From Sphingomonadales bacterium Ga0077557 (lineage in GTDB: Bacteria > Pseudomonadota > Alphaproteobacteria > Sphingomonadales > Sphingomonadaceae): a stretch of DNA of 64,000 bases. Positions within the stretch are counted from its first letter, which is position 1, and each line of letters begins with the position of its first letter. Both the position numbers and the translations under genes were made by a program. A model generated the notes under the pieces. That model searched no databases. It was given only the letters and a program-made list of their open reading frames with translations, and was not told the DNA's origin. The stretch lies in the NCBI GenBank assembly GCA_001464615.1, contig LNFI01000008.1, positions 62,001 through 126,000 of the forward strand, written 5' to 3'. Below, one piece after another: positions 42,953-53,619 of this stretch.

Positions 42953-42971
42953 CGCATGGGGCGTGTCGGAT

Positions 42972-43047
42972 GCCGGTTTAGCTCAGCTGGTAGAGCAGCG
43001 GTTTTGTAAACCGAAGGTCGCGGGTTCGATTCCTGCAACCGGCACCA
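42972..43047 (+). tRNA. tRNA-Thr (anticodon TGT), with encoded CCA
   Basis: A complete cloverleaf: GCCGGTTTAGCTCAG with D arm GCTC/GAGC, anticodon loop TTTGTAA between CGGT and ACCG, T arm CGGGTTCGATTCCTG, acceptor GCCGGTT/AACCGGC and A, then CCA. It reads in the same direction as its neighbours. Confidence 0.95.
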
Positions 43048-43123
43048 TCTCTCCCACCCCACCGCCGATCTCCGCGCTGCATTCTCCTTGCAGAGCCGGT
43101 GCCGCCCCGCCGATAAGGGCGGG

Positions 43124-43822
43124 ATGATCACCGTCGCCAGCTATAATATTCATAAGGGGATCGGCACGGATAGACGGCGACGGCCGGAACGCATTCTTGA
43201 TGTATTGGCAGAGATGGATGCCGATATCGTCACGCTTCAGGAGGCCGATCGCCGCTTTGGCACCCGCGCGGCTGTGCTCTCACCTAGCCTGATCGAACAA
43301 GCAGGCTGGCACCCCGTCACTTTTGGCGTGCGGCAGGCGAGCATGGGCTGGCATGGCAATATGATCCTGCTGCGACAGGGGATTTCGATCACCTGCAGCG
43401 AAGCGATCCATCTGCCGACACTCGAACCGCGCGGTGCCGTAATGGCCGATCTGCGCACCAGCGCGGGCGCGCAACTCCGCGTGATTGGCATGCACCTCGA
43501 CCTTTCCGGGCTCTGGCGGCGGCGACAGGCAGCCTCGATCATCGCCCATCTCCATGCCAATCCGCATCCGCTGCCAACGATTTTGATGGGCGATATGAAC
43601 GAATGGAGCGCCACCACCGGGTGTTTGCACGAATTTGCGCGCCATTTTCGCATTGCCGATACGGGACCCAGTTTTCACGCCCGTCACCCGCTCGCCCGGC
43701 TTGACCGGATCATGATGTCGCGCGACTTGATGCCGGTTGCGTGCGGGGTTCACAACAGCCGGCTGGCAACGGTTGCTTCCGATCACTTGCCGATCTGGGC
43801 ACGAGTAGAGGGTGTGCAATGA
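43124..43822 (+). CDS. endonuclease/exonuclease/phosphatase family protein
   Basis: 232 residues from ATG 43124. TVASYNIHKGIGTDRRRRPERI (Asn), DADIVTLQEADRRFG (Glu), ILMGDMNEWSATTGCL (Asp-x-Asn) and SDHLPIWA (Asp-His) are the catalytic motifs of the EEP fold, shared by nucleases and phosphodiesterases. Some relatives act on phospholipids (sphingomyelinase/neutral lipase type). Coupled to the patatin gene by a 4-base overlap; a combined action on lipid is possible but unproven. Confidence 0.88.
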   Translation: MITVASYNIHKGIGTDRRRRPERILDVLAEMDADIVTLQEADRRFGTRAAVLSPSLIEQAGWHPVTFGVRQASMGWHGNMILLRQGISITCSEAIHLPTLEPRGAVMADLRTSAGAQLRVIGMHLDLSGLWRRRQAASIIAHLHANPHPLPTILMGDMNEWSATTGCLHEFARHFRIADTGPSFHARHPLARLDRIMMSRDLMPVACGVHNSRLATVASDHLPIWARVEGVQ

Positions 43823-46116
43823 GCCGTGAAAAAGAGCTGCGACTGGCACTGGTCTGTTACGGTGGCATCAGCCTTGCGGTCTATATGCACGGCATTACCA
43901 AGGAAATCTGGCGGTTGGCGCGGGCCAGCTGCGCCTTTACCAATGGCGATACGCCAGCCGGCGGCAGCCAGGGCGTCTATCGCGCACTCCTGCAGGAAAT
44001 CGAACACGACCATGGTCTAAAGCTGCGCGTTTTGGTTGATATCATTGCCGGGGCGAGCGCTGGTGGCATTAACGGCGTGTTTTTGGGTCAGGCGATCTCG
44101 ACCGGCCAGTCGCTTGAGCCGCTCACCGACTTATGGCTCGACAGTGCCGATGTGGAGGCGCTGATCGATCCTGATCAGGGCCCACGGCACCGGCTCTCGA
44201 AAATCTGGGCATTGCCGCTCGTCTGGCTGGCGCAGCGGCGAACCGGGGACCGGATCGATGAACTGGTCGAAGTCGGCGCGCGCCAGGAAGTCCGTGCCAA
44301 ACTGTCCAAATTCGTCCGGTCGCGCTGGTTCGAGCCCCCTTTTGGTGGCGCGCGCTTTTCCAACCTGATGCTGGATGCCTTTGACGCAATGGCTGCGGCC
44401 CCTGCCGGCCCGCGCCTGTTGCCGGTCGATCAGCCGCTCGATCTGTTCGTGACCGTTACCGATTTTTCCGGCCACCCTGAATTATTAGCGCTCAATTCGC
44501 CTGCGGAAGTGATCGAGACCGAACACCGGCTTATCTTCTCCTTCACTGATCACGGCCAATCAACCACCATGCTGGCCCATCCCGGCGAGTTGACCTTTGC
44601 CGCACGGGCGACGTCCAGCTTCCCGGGCGCCTTCCCGCCCTGTACCATCAGCGAGCTTGATCAGGTGTTGGCCAGCCGAAACATGCCATGGCCGGAACGC
44701 GAAAATTTTTTGAAGCGCAGCCTGCCCCGTCAATATGCAGCCAATACAGCCGATTGTACGGTCTTGATCGACGGCTCGGTGCTGGCCAATGCACCCTTCC
44801 GTCCCGCGATCGAGGCGCTGCGCGAACGGCCTGCGCGTCGACAGGTTGATCGCCGCTTTGTTTATATCGATCCCCATCCGGGCGCGAAGCTCGATTTTGG
44901 CGGCAGAAAGGGCGGCGTACCGGGTTTCTTTCAGACCATCATTGGCGCGATTTCGGAACTGCCGCGTCAGCAGCCGATCCGCGACAATTTGGAGGCAATT
45001 GCCGAGCGTTCGCATCGGATTGAACGCATGGCGGAAATCATCGCCGGCATCCGCCCCGAAGTGGAAAAGCAGGTCGAAAGCCTGTTTGGCTATACCTTGT
45101 TTCTCGATCGCCCAACCGTTGCGCGGCTCGCCACCTGGCGTCGCCGCGCCCAAAGCTCGGCAGCCAGCAAGGCCGGCTATGGCTATGCGGCTTATGGCCA
45201 TTTGAAGCTCGCCGGCGTCATTGAACAAATGGCGCAGTTGCTGTGGAGCGTTGGGGGAGAAATGGGCCAGTCAAGGCTCGATCATATCCGTCGCCGGGTC
45301 ACCACGGCGGTCCGATCGCAGGGCATGGACGATATGGGGCCGACCTTTTCGGGCGGCACCAACCCTGCAACCATCGCTTTCTTGCGCTCCTATGATCTGG
45401 GCTTCCGTATCCGCCGATTGCGGATGATGGCGCGGCGATTGAGCGATCTCGAAGTGAGCTTTGCCGAAACCGACATCGCCTTGCTGCGCGATGCCATCTA
45501 CACCTCGCTGGCCGCCTATCTCGATTGCAAGCGCACCGAGACGCATCTGGCGCTTCGCCGCGATGTTCGTGCGTTGCGAAACAATGCGGTGCCCTTGCTC
45601 GATCGACTGGCCGAGTCGCTCAATCTCAAGCCGCTGGACGATGAAACTGAATTGCGGCTCTCCACTGCCCTTGGCCAGGCCTCGCGAGAGATCAGACGAC
45701 CGCTGCTGCTCGCCTATTTGGGCTTTCCCTATTTCGACGTGGCGACATTGCCGCTGCTTCAAGGCGAAGGGGTCGATGAATTCGATGCGATAAAGGTCGA
45801 TCGCATCGCCCCCGATGACGCAACGTCGATCCGCACCGGCGGGGCAATGGCGACGCTAAAGGGCATCCAATTCAATAGTTTCGGTGCCTTTTTCAGTCGT
45901 GCCTATCGCGAAAATGACTATCTATGGGGGCGGCTGCACGGTGCCGAGCGCCTGATCGACATCATCGTTTCCACCCTACCCGCTTCGATGCAGATGAAGC
46001 CGGGCCGGATTGCGGCGATAAAGCGCGCGGCCTTTATCGCCATTCTGGACGAGGAAGAACCAAAATTGAAGCAGATCGGCCCCCTGATTGCCTCATTGCG
46101 CAGCGAGATTGGCTGA
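43819..46116 (+). CDS. patatin-like phospholipase domain protein (DUF3376-type)
   Basis: 765 residues from ATG 43819. ELRLALVCYGGISLAVYMHGITKEIWRL holds the oxyanion glycine loop, VLVDIIAGASAGGINGVFLGQA the nucleophile Ser in GASAG, and VLIDGSVLANAPFRPAIEAL the DG dyad Asp. The long C-terminal region after about residue 450 is helical and matches the DUF3376-containing, large patatin-like proteins common in sphingomonads and actinobacteria. Cytoplasmic or membrane-peripheral by sequence; no signal peptide. Predicted acyl hydrolase acting on phospholipids. Confidence 0.9.
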   Translation: MSREKELRLALVCYGGISLAVYMHGITKEIWRLARASCAFTNGDTPAGGSQGVYRALLQEIEHDHGLKLRVLVDIIAGASAGGINGVFLGQAISTGQSLEPLTDLWLDSADVEALIDPDQGPRHRLSKIWALPLVWLAQRRTGDRIDELVEVGARQEVRAKLSKFVRSRWFEPPFGGARFSNLMLDAFDAMAAAPAGPRLLPVDQPLDLFVTVTDFSGHPELLALNSPAEVIETEHRLIFSFTDHGQSTTMLAHPGELTFAARATSSFPGAFPPCTISELDQVLASRNMPWPERENFLKRSLPRQYAANTADCTVLIDGSVLANAPFRPAIEALRERPARRQVDRRFVYIDPHPGAKLDFGGRKGGVPGFFQTIIGAISELPRQQPIRDNLEAIAERSHRIERMAEIIAGIRPEVEKQVESLFGYTLFLDRPTVARLATWRRRAQSSAASKAGYGYAAYGHLKLAGVIEQMAQLLWSVGGEMGQSRLDHIRRRVTTAVRSQGMDDMGPTFSGGTNPATIAFLRSYDLGFRIRRLRMMARRLSDLEVSFAETDIALLRDAIYTSLAAYLDCKRTETHLALRRDVRALRNNAVPLLDRLAESLNLKPLDDETELRLSTALGQASREIRRPLLLAYLGFPYFDVATLPLLQGEGVDEFDAIKVDRIAPDDATSIRTGGAMATLKGIQFNSFGAFFSRAYRENDYLWGRLHGAERLIDIIVSTLPASMQMKPGRIAAIKRAAFIAILDEEEPKLKQIGPLIASLRSEIG

Positions 46117-46174
46117 GGCTGGCAAAAATCCCCTAAGCGCCCTAAGCTCTCCTTCTGGTCGCACGGAGCACGCC

Positions 46175-46543
46175 ATGCAGTTTTTGAAAACGCTCTTCTG
46201 GTTCTTGCTCGCGTTGCTCGTCGCGGTGTTTTCGATCGGCAACTGGACGACGGTGCCCATCAAATTATGGGCCGGATTAATCGCAGATGTGAACTTGCCG
46301 CTGCTCTTGGTGCTTACCTTCCTGGCCGGCCTGTTCCCGGTGCTGCTCTATCACCATGCAGTGAAATGGCGGATGGGGCAGAAATTATCGACGGCGGAAC
46401 GCGTGATCGCTGATTTACGTGGCGCTGTTGCGGCAAACGCCGCCCAGCCCTCGCCCCCAGCCCAACTCCCGACCGATCGGGCAGAAGCAAGCGCCATTCC
46501 GCCGACTGCCGTACCCACCGCCGTCCCGCCAGGCGTAGCATGA
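46175..46543 (+). CDS. LapA-like membrane protein (DUF1049)
   Basis: 122 residues from ATG 46175. Two transmembrane helices (LFWFLLALLVAVFSIGNW and NLPLLLVLTFLAGLFPVLLYHHAV) flank the conserved segment TTVPIKLWAG. A cytoplasmic coiled region (LSTAERVIADLRGAVA) and a Pro-rich tail follow. LapA proteins are thought to help in lipopolysaccharide assembly control. Overlaps pyrF by 4 bases. Confidence 0.82.
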   Translation: MQFLKTLFWFLLALLVAVFSIGNWTTVPIKLWAGLIADVNLPLLLVLTFLAGLFPVLLYHHAVKWRMGQKLSTAERVIADLRGAVAANAAQPSPPAQLPTDRAEASAIPPTAVPTAVPPGVA

Positions 46544-47214
46544 CGAACCGGATTTTCGTCGCCCTGGACACGCCGGATCTCGCTAAAGCGCGGGAGATGG
46601 CGATGAAGGTTCGGCATCATGTCGGCGGTATCAAGCTGGGCCTTGAATTTTTTCTGGCCAATGGGCGCGCGGGCTTCCGCGAGATGGCCGATATCGGCCT
46701 GCCGATCTTTCTCGATCTCAAACTCCACGATATTCCCAATACCGTTGCCAAGGCGATTCAGGCGCTGGGCGACATCGAACCGGCAATTTTGACGGTGCAT
46801 GCCGCCGGTGGCCGGGCGATGCTGGAAGACGCGAAGGCCGCCGCCCATGCCCACACCAAAATCGTTGCCGTCACCACATTGACCAGCCTGGACGCCACTG
46901 ATTTGCAGTCGATCGGCGTCGGCGGCAATCCGCATGATCAGGTAATGCGGCTGACCGATCTGGCGATGACGGCGGGGGTCGATGGTATCGTCTGTTCTGG
47001 GGCTGAAGTCGCAGCCGCCCATAAATTATGGCCCAAGGGGTTTCTGGTCGTGCCGGGCCTGCGCCCTGCGGACGGGGCCGCGGGCGATCAGAAGCGCGTC
47101 GTCACGCCGCGTGCGGCGCTTGATTCAGGCGCATCGGTGCTGGTCATTGGTCGCCCCATCACCCAGGCCGCCGATCCCGATCTCGCCGCCCGCGCGATTG
47201 AGGCGACGCTGTAA
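46540..47214 (+). CDS. pyrF: orotidine 5'-phosphate decarboxylase PyrF
   Basis: 224 residues. FVALDTPDLAKAREMAMKV, GGIKLGLEFF, then FLDLKLHDIPNTVAKAIQAL with the catalytic Asp-x-Lys-x-x-Asp, and LRPADGAAGDQKRVVTPRAAL and GRPITQAADP for phosphate binding. It makes UMP. Coupled to the LapA-like gene, a typical sphingomonad order. Confidence 0.95.
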   Translation: MTNRIFVALDTPDLAKAREMAMKVRHHVGGIKLGLEFFLANGRAGFREMADIGLPIFLDLKLHDIPNTVAKAIQALGDIEPAILTVHAAGGRAMLEDAKAAAHAHTKIVAVTTLTSLDATDLQSIGVGGNPHDQVMRLTDLAMTAGVDGIVCSGAEVAAAHKLWPKGFLVVPGLRPADGAAGDQKRVVTPRAALDSGASVLVIGRPITQAADPDLAARAIEATL

Positions 47215-47328
47215 TCGCAGAATCGCGTACTGATGCCGAGCAAAGAAATCAGCGGCAGTTAAACTAAATTCAACCCTCGGTAACGTAAGGACGAAATCCA
47301 TGTTTCGTCCGCTCACCCTGGGTTTTTC

Positions 47329-48078
47329 ATGACCATACAACCATCAGCCTCATCATTCGGCCTGTCCCGCGTCAAACGGGGAGTGGTGGGCCGCTCGCCC
47401 ACCCAATTGGCAAACGCGGCCATCAAGACGGTGATCGCGCTGCTTCGCCAGGCGACGCCGTCGGCGCGGGAGGCCGCACGACGGGACCAGGCATTTGATC
47501 GCCGCTGGGGCACCGACACCAGCCGCCAGATCGGCATGAACGCGCTCGATTTCCCAACCGCGCTGAAAAAAGGCAGCTTTCATTATCAGGCGAGCGGCGC
47601 GCATATCCTGGATGAGACGATCATGGTTGCCGGGATCGATCCCGCCGACTTTACCTTCATTGATTATGGCTGTGGCAAGGGCCGAATCGTGTTGCTGGCG
47701 GCAGCCAAGCCCTTTGCCCGAGCAATTGGCGTCGAATATTCCGCGCTGCTGACGGAAATCGCGCAGGCGAATAGTGTCGCCTTTGCAATCCGGGGCGGCG
47801 CGACACTGGTGCCCGAATTCTGGCAGGGAAATGCCGCCGATTATGTGCCGCCCGAGGGGCCGCTATTCTGCTATCTCTATAATTCTTTCGGCGCGGAAAT
47901 TCTCGCCGGCTGCCTTGATCGCCTTGAAGCCGCAAAGGCCAGTGATCCAGCGCGGCGTATCCTGCTCGCTTACATCAATCCGCAGTTCGGAGATTTCGTC
48001 GCTGCTCGCTCTTGCTGGCACGAAAGCGCCCCCGGCTATGACATTCGCGTCTTCGAATGTGTCGCCGACCAGCCTTAG
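47329..48078 (+). CDS. class I SAM-dependent methyltransferase
   Basis: 249 residues. FTFIDYGCGKGRIVLLAAAKPFARAIGVEYSALLTEIAQAN is motif I with its downstream acidic residue, and PLFCYLYNSFGAEI occupies the motif IV position. The N-terminal 60 residues are a basic/Arg-rich helical region with RRDQAFDRRWGTDTSRQIG. Similar to uncharacterised methyltransferases of sphingomonads; substrate unknown. The end overlaps the GNAT gene by 4 bases in convergent orientation. Confidence 0.85.
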   Translation: MTIQPSASSFGLSRVKRGVVGRSPTQLANAAIKTVIALLRQATPSAREAARRDQAFDRRWGTDTSRQIGMNALDFPTALKKGSFHYQASGAHILDETIMVAGIDPADFTFIDYGCGKGRIVLLAAAKPFARAIGVEYSALLTEIAQANSVAFAIRGGATLVPEFWQGNAADYVPPEGPLFCYLYNSFGAEILAGCLDRLEAAKASDPARRILLAYINPQFGDFVAARSCWHESAPGYDIRVFECVADQP

Positions 48079-48691
48079 ACGGGCCGCAGCATTGACCAAA
48101 AGCGTGGGCCACCGCGCGGCACCGTCCATTCATCGGTCACCGCATAGCCCATGCGCTGGTAAAAGCTGATGTTCTTTTCCAGCGGCGTTTCCAGATAGGC
48201 AGGAAAGCGCCCGTCAACGGATCGCTGAAGCCCATCACGCACGATTGCCCCGCCGATGCCCTTGCCCTGGTGGAGCGGATCGCAACCGGCGATATGCAGA
48301 TACCAATAATCGCCATTGGGCAGATGCGCATCAATCGCCTGGCTAACCGCAATGGCGCGCCCGATTGCGCTGCCAAAACAGCCGATCATCGGCAAAAAGC
48401 TGCTGATCATTTCGCCCATGCTGGTATGCGCTTGGCCCGGCGCGCGCCACAACGTCGCGGCCTCGCCGCGTTCCGTCACCAGCCGCATGCCCTTGTCAGC
48501 ATCGGTATCGAACAGCAGCATGAACAGCCGCGGCAGGCGTTTCGATCGCACGACAGGATCCGGAAAAATCCAGCCGATCGACGGATCGTTGAAAAATGCG
48601 CGCGACAGCATCGCGGCAATAACCCGGCGTTGATCGTGCCGGGCAAGCTGGACCGCCGACATCATCCGTTGGGATGGCGGCGGCCCTTCAC

Positions 48692-48695
<4 letters not shown>
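48075..48695 (-). CDS. GNAT family N-acetyltransferase
   Basis: 206 residues. [28 protein letters not shown] is the acetyl-CoA-binding motif A with Q-x-x-G-x-G/A, and [42 protein letters not shown] is motif B and the end strand. The N-terminal half resembles acyltransferases that act on small amines or antibiotics, but the substrate is open. It overlaps clpX by 4 bases in the same direction, so it may be co-transcribed. Confidence 0.87.
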
Positions 48696-49957
<1,262 letters not shown>

Positions 49958-50061
49958 TCAATCCATCCTTCGCACGATACGCGCGCATTCTTGGGGCGAT
50001 CATAGTAGACCGCCCCGCTTCAATCGTACAATCACCAAAATCGCGTTACGATCTTGATCGG

Positions 50062-50724
50062 TTATGCCGCAACCGTTGAGGCATCCTCGGTCGGCATGGG
50101 CCGCTTTTCAATCACTTCGTCGATCAAGCCAAATGCCTTGGCTTCTTCGGCGCTCAGGAACTTGTCACGGTCCATTGCATGCTCGATCGCATCAAGCGGT
50201 TGGCCGGTATATTTTGCGTAAAGCTGGTTCAGATTATGGCGGATTCGCAGGATTTCCTTGGCCTGGATCTCGATATCGGTCGCCATGCCCTGCGCGCCGC
50301 CCGATGGCTGGTGGATCATGATCCGCGCGTTGGTGAGCGCAACGCGCATGCCTGGCTCGCCCGCAGAGAGCAGGAAACTACCCATCGATGCGGCCTGACC
50401 GATGCAGAAAGTGCCGACGCGTGGTCGGATATATTGCATCGTGTCATGGATCGCCATGCCCGCCGTGACGACACCGCCCGGCGAGTTGATGTACATGTAA
50501 ATGTCCTTTTTCGGGTTTTCCGATTCGAGGAACAGCAGCTGGGCGGTGATTACCGACGCCATATGATCTTCGACCTGACCGGTCACGAAGATGATGCGTT
50601 CGCGCAGCAGCCGCGAATAAATGTCAAAGCTGCGCTCGCCGCGGTTGGACTGCTCAATGACGATGGGGACCAGGCCGCCCGTCTCTGGATTGGTGAAGTT
50701 GCCGGTTTCAAATGGATTTTGCAT
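50062..50724 (-). CDS. clpP: ATP-dependent Clp protease proteolytic subunit ClpP
   Basis: 220 residues. [14 protein letters not shown] carries the catalytic Ser, [31 protein letters not shown] the His, and the Asp lies in [22 protein letters not shown]. The N-terminal segment [35 protein letters not shown] is standard. It forms the tetradecameric protease with ClpX. Upstream of clpX, downstream of a glycosyltransferase gene in the same direction. Confidence 0.97.
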   Translation of the reverse strand: MQNPFETGNFTNPETGGLVPIVIEQSNRGERSFDIYSRLLRERIIFVTGQVEDHMASVITAQLLFLESENPKKDIYMYINSPGGVVTAGMAIHDTMQYIRPRVGTFCIGQAASMGSFLLSAGEPGMRVALTNARIMIHQPSGGAQGMATDIEIQAKEILRIRHNLNQLYAKYTGQPLDAIEHAMDRDKFLSAEEAKAFGLIDEVIEKRPMPTEDASTVAA

Positions 50725-50784
50725 GGGGGTCTCGCTGGTCCTTATTCCCTTAGAGTGCCTACATCGGCCTTGGCGAAAGCGAGT

Positions 50785-51816
50785 TCAAGCCCTCTTGCCC
50801 CACGGAAGGCCCGGCGCGGCAAAGGAGAGATAGGCCAACCGCCTGACCTCGCGTCGGCCGCGCACCACCGTATCGAGAATAAGGCCCGTAAAGCCGCACA
50901 ATGCCGCCAGAATCATCAATCCCGTTACCAGCACCGCCGTGGGCAGGCGCGGCACCAGCCCCGTTTGCGCATAGGTAATCACCAGCGGCACGCTCAGTGC
51001 TATGCCAATCAGCGCCAGCACCGCGCCAATCGCCCCGAAAAACAACATCGGCCGCTCGATTCGATAGAGCGTGGCAATCGTGCGCAAGATCCGCCAGCCG
51101 TCGCGATAGGTGCTGAGTTTTGAGACCGAACCTTCTGGCCGCGCAAAATAAGGCGTGGCAACCTCACCGACCGGCATTTTCAGCTCAAGCGCATGGACGC
51201 TGATCTCGGTCTCGATCTCGAACCCGCTCGACAGCACCGGGAAACTCTTCACAAATCGTCTTGAGAACACCCGGTATCCCGATAGGATATCAGTAAAACT
51301 CCGCCCAAATAATTGCGCCAACATGCCGGTGAGCACGGCATTGCCGAACTGATGCCCGGCGCGATAGGCCGCCTGTGCCTGGGTAACGCGCGACCCCACT
51401 ACCATATCGAGCTGCTCGTCGATCATCCGCTGGATCAATGCAGGTGCTGACGCGGCATCATAGGTCGCGTCGCCGTCGGCCATCACATAGATATCGGCAT
51501 CAATGTCGGCGAACATCCGCCGCACGACATTGCCCTTACCCTGCATGCGCTCGGTGCGAACGACAGCCCCAGCCGCCGACGCAACCGCCACCGTGCGATC
51601 GGCGCTGTTATTGTCATACACATAGATGGTTGCGCCAGGGATCGCCTTACGAAAGCCGTCGATCGTCTGCGCGATCGCCACTTCCTCATTATAGCAAGGC
51701 AGCAGCACCGCGATGACAGGCGTATCGCTCATCGCCACTTCAATCGCCCTGATGGCGTCCAGGCCAGCTTCACGGCCCGCATTACGCAGCATGGTCCCTG
51801 ACACGCGCTCGTTCAT
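50785..51816 (-). CDS. glycosyltransferase family 2, DPM1/GtrB-like
   Basis: 343 residues from ATG 51816, chosen for the GGAG 9 bases upstream (an ATG at 51732 would remove the first 28 residues). VIAVLLPCYNEEVAIAQTIDGFRKAIPGATIYVYDNNSADRT, DADIYVMADGDATYD (DxD-like) and VGSRVT form the GT-A core. Two transmembrane helices follow (LFFGAIGAVLALIGIALSVPLVITYA; VLVTGLMILAALCGFTGLILDTVV). Such enzymes transfer sugars to polyprenyl phosphate, for surface glycan or glycolipid modification. Confidence 0.87.
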   Translation of the reverse strand: MNERVSGTMLRNAGREAGLDAIRAIEVAMSDTPVIAVLLPCYNEEVAIAQTIDGFRKAIPGATIYVYDNNSADRTVAVASAAGAVVRTERMQGKGNVVRRMFADIDADIYVMADGDATYDAASAPALIQRMIDEQLDMVVGSRVTQAQAAYRAGHQFGNAVLTGMLAQLFGRSFTDILSGYRVFSRRFVKSFPVLSSGFEIETEISVHALELKMPVGEVATPYFARPEGSVSKLSTYRDGWRILRTIATLYRIERPMLFFGAIGAVLALIGIALSVPLVITYAQTGLVPRLPTAVLVTGLMILAALCGFTGLILDTVVRGRREVRRLAYLSFAAPGLPWGKRA

Positions 51817-51875
51817 TCCCGCCATCTCCAATCAACATGATCGGTAGATAGGCGGGAAAGACAAACAAGTGGTGA

Positions 51876-53414
51876 TCAGGCTTCAGTCTTCTTGGCCGGT
51901 GCCTTTTTGGCGGCCGGCTTTTTTGCAGGCTTGGCCTCGGCAGCGGGCGCTTCATCGGCAGGGGCGTCGGCCGCTGGCGCAGACTCCTCCGCCTTTTTGG
52001 CCTTTTTTGCAGCAGGCTTTTTGGCCTTGGCCGGCGCGTGATCATGATCATGATCATGGCCACAACCGGGGCCATGAACATGGCTGTCTTCGCTCTCGAT
52101 CGCTGCCTCAATCTCCTCACGCGTCACGTCGCGGTCAGTGATCTTGGCCTGCTCGAACAGCCAGTCGACAACTTTATCCTCATAAAGCGGCGCCCGCAGC
52201 TGCGCTGCTGCCATTGGCTCCTGGCGGATATATTCGATGAAGCGTGTGCGCTCTTCGGGGCTATATTGCTGCGCGGCCTGGGCGATCAGCCGGTTCATTT
52301 CCTGCTGGGTGACTTCGACGCCATTCTTCTGGCCGATCTCAGACAGCAACAGCCCAAGCCGAACGCGACGTTCGGCAATGGCAAGGTAATCGGCGCGCTC
52401 GGCCTCCATCTCGGCTAGCGCTGCAGCCGGATCGGCCTCATGGCTCGCCTCGTGCTGCAACTGCGCCCAGATCTGCTGGAATTCGGCTTCAACCATTGAT
52501 GGCGGCACTTCAAAATCATGCCCGACGGCAAGCTGGTCAAGCAGCTTGCGCTTCATATGGGTGCGGGTCAGGCCGTTATGCTCCTGCTCAATCTGCCCTT
52601 TCAGCAGACCGCGCAGCTGCTCCAGGCTTTCCAGCCCAAGCGAGGTGGCGAGCTCTTCGTCGATCACTGCTTCCTTGGCGACGCGGACGTCCTTGATCAC
52701 CAGATCAAAGGTCGCTGCCGCGCCCTTCAGGTTTTCAGCAGCATAATCGTCAGGAAAAGTGACGTTGATGGTCAGCTCGGCGCCCTTTTTGACACCGATG
52801 ATCTGGTCTTCGAAACCGGGAATCAAGCGACCCGAACCGATTTCAACCGACATGTCCTCACCCGTGCCGCCTTCGAACGCGACGCCGTCGACCTTGCCGA
52901 CAAAGTCCATCACGACCAGGTCGCCGGTCTTCGCCTTATGCGTCTTGGGCGCATCGTCGAAGCGCTTTTGCTGATCGGCAAAGCGCTGCAATTGCGCTTC
53001 CACGGCGGCCTCATCAACGGGTACAACCAGACGTTCAAGCACCAGCGCGTCAATGGCCGGGGTCGGCACATCGGGCAGCACTTCCAGCGTGACGGTGATC
53101 TCGGCATCCTTGCCGATCTCATAGCCATCCTCGAGCGCAACCGACGGCTGCATCGCCGGGCGTAGCTGCTTTTCGCTGATCAGCTGCTGGATACCGTCCT
53201 GAATCGACGTGTTGAGCGCGTCCTGGGTGATAGCCGGGCCGTGCATCTTGCGGACCAGATTCGCGGGCACCTTGCCGGGGCGGAAGCCGGGCATACGGAT
53301 TTGCGGGGCGACCTTCTTGATCTCCGCATCGACACGGGCTTCGATATCCTTGGCGGTGATCTTGAGCGAGTAGGCGCGCTTGAGGCCTTCGTTCAACGTC
53401 TCAACAGTCTGCAT
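51876..53414 (-). CDS. tig: trigger factor (Tig)
   Basis: A 512-residue chaperone. The N-terminal ribosome-binding domain (GLKRAYSLKITAKDIEARVDAEIKKVAPQIRMPGFRPGKVPANLVRKMHG) has the GFRPGK signature, the FKBP-type PPIase domain has GDLVVMDFVGKVDGVAFEGG, and the C-terminal chaperone arms extend to about residue 435. The last about 75 residues are an unusual tail: a Gly/Cys/His-rich part (HVHGPGCGHDHDHDH), then Lys/Ala/Pro-rich repeats. The tail could bind metal ions. E. coli Tig is 432 residues, so the extra piece is clear. Confidence 0.96.
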   Translation of the reverse strand: MQTVETLNEGLKRAYSLKITAKDIEARVDAEIKKVAPQIRMPGFRPGKVPANLVRKMHGPAITQDALNTSIQDGIQQLISEKQLRPAMQPSVALEDGYEIGKDAEITVTLEVLPDVPTPAIDALVLERLVVPVDEAAVEAQLQRFADQQKRFDDAPKTHKAKTGDLVVMDFVGKVDGVAFEGGTGEDMSVEIGSGRLIPGFEDQIIGVKKGAELTINVTFPDDYAAENLKGAAATFDLVIKDVRVAKEAVIDEELATSLGLESLEQLRGLLKGQIEQEHNGLTRTHMKRKLLDQLAVGHDFEVPPSMVEAEFQQIWAQLQHEASHEADPAAALAEMEAERADYLAIAERRVRLGLLLSEIGQKNGVEVTQQEMNRLIAQAAQQYSPEERTRFIEYIRQEPMAAAQLRAPLYEDKVVDWLFEQAKITDRDVTREEIEAAIESEDSHVHGPGCGHDHDHDHAPAKAKKPAAKKAKKAEESAPAADAPADEAPAAEAKPAKKPAAKKAPAKKTEA

Positions 53415-53473
53415 TTTGGCTCTTTTCGTCAGCTAATTCTTTGAAACGGCACCACCGCACGAAGCGATGGCGT

Positions 53474-53558
53474 TGGTGCGGGCGAAGGGACTCGAACCCC
53501 CACATCTTGCGATGGCAGGACCTAAACCTGCTGCGTCTACCAGTTCCGCCACGCCCGC
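53474..53558 (-). tRNA. tRNA-Leu (anticodon TAG), with encoded CCA
   Basis: On the minus strand a class II tRNA: GCGGGCGTGGCGGAACTGG with a D arm, anticodon loop TTTAGGT between GCAGG and CCTGC, a long variable arm (CATCGCAAGATG), T arm GGGGGTTCGAGTCCC, then acceptor and CCA. It lies between tig and secA. Confidence 0.94.
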
Positions 53559-53619
53559 CAGCACGCCGCCGGTCGGCGAGCGTCTATAGCAGTGATGGCC
53601 GCCGGGGCAAGCCGCGTGG

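Noticed and set aside
52038..52075. ATGATC short repeat
   Set aside because: It encodes the His-Asp-rich tail of trigger factor and is not a separate repeat element.
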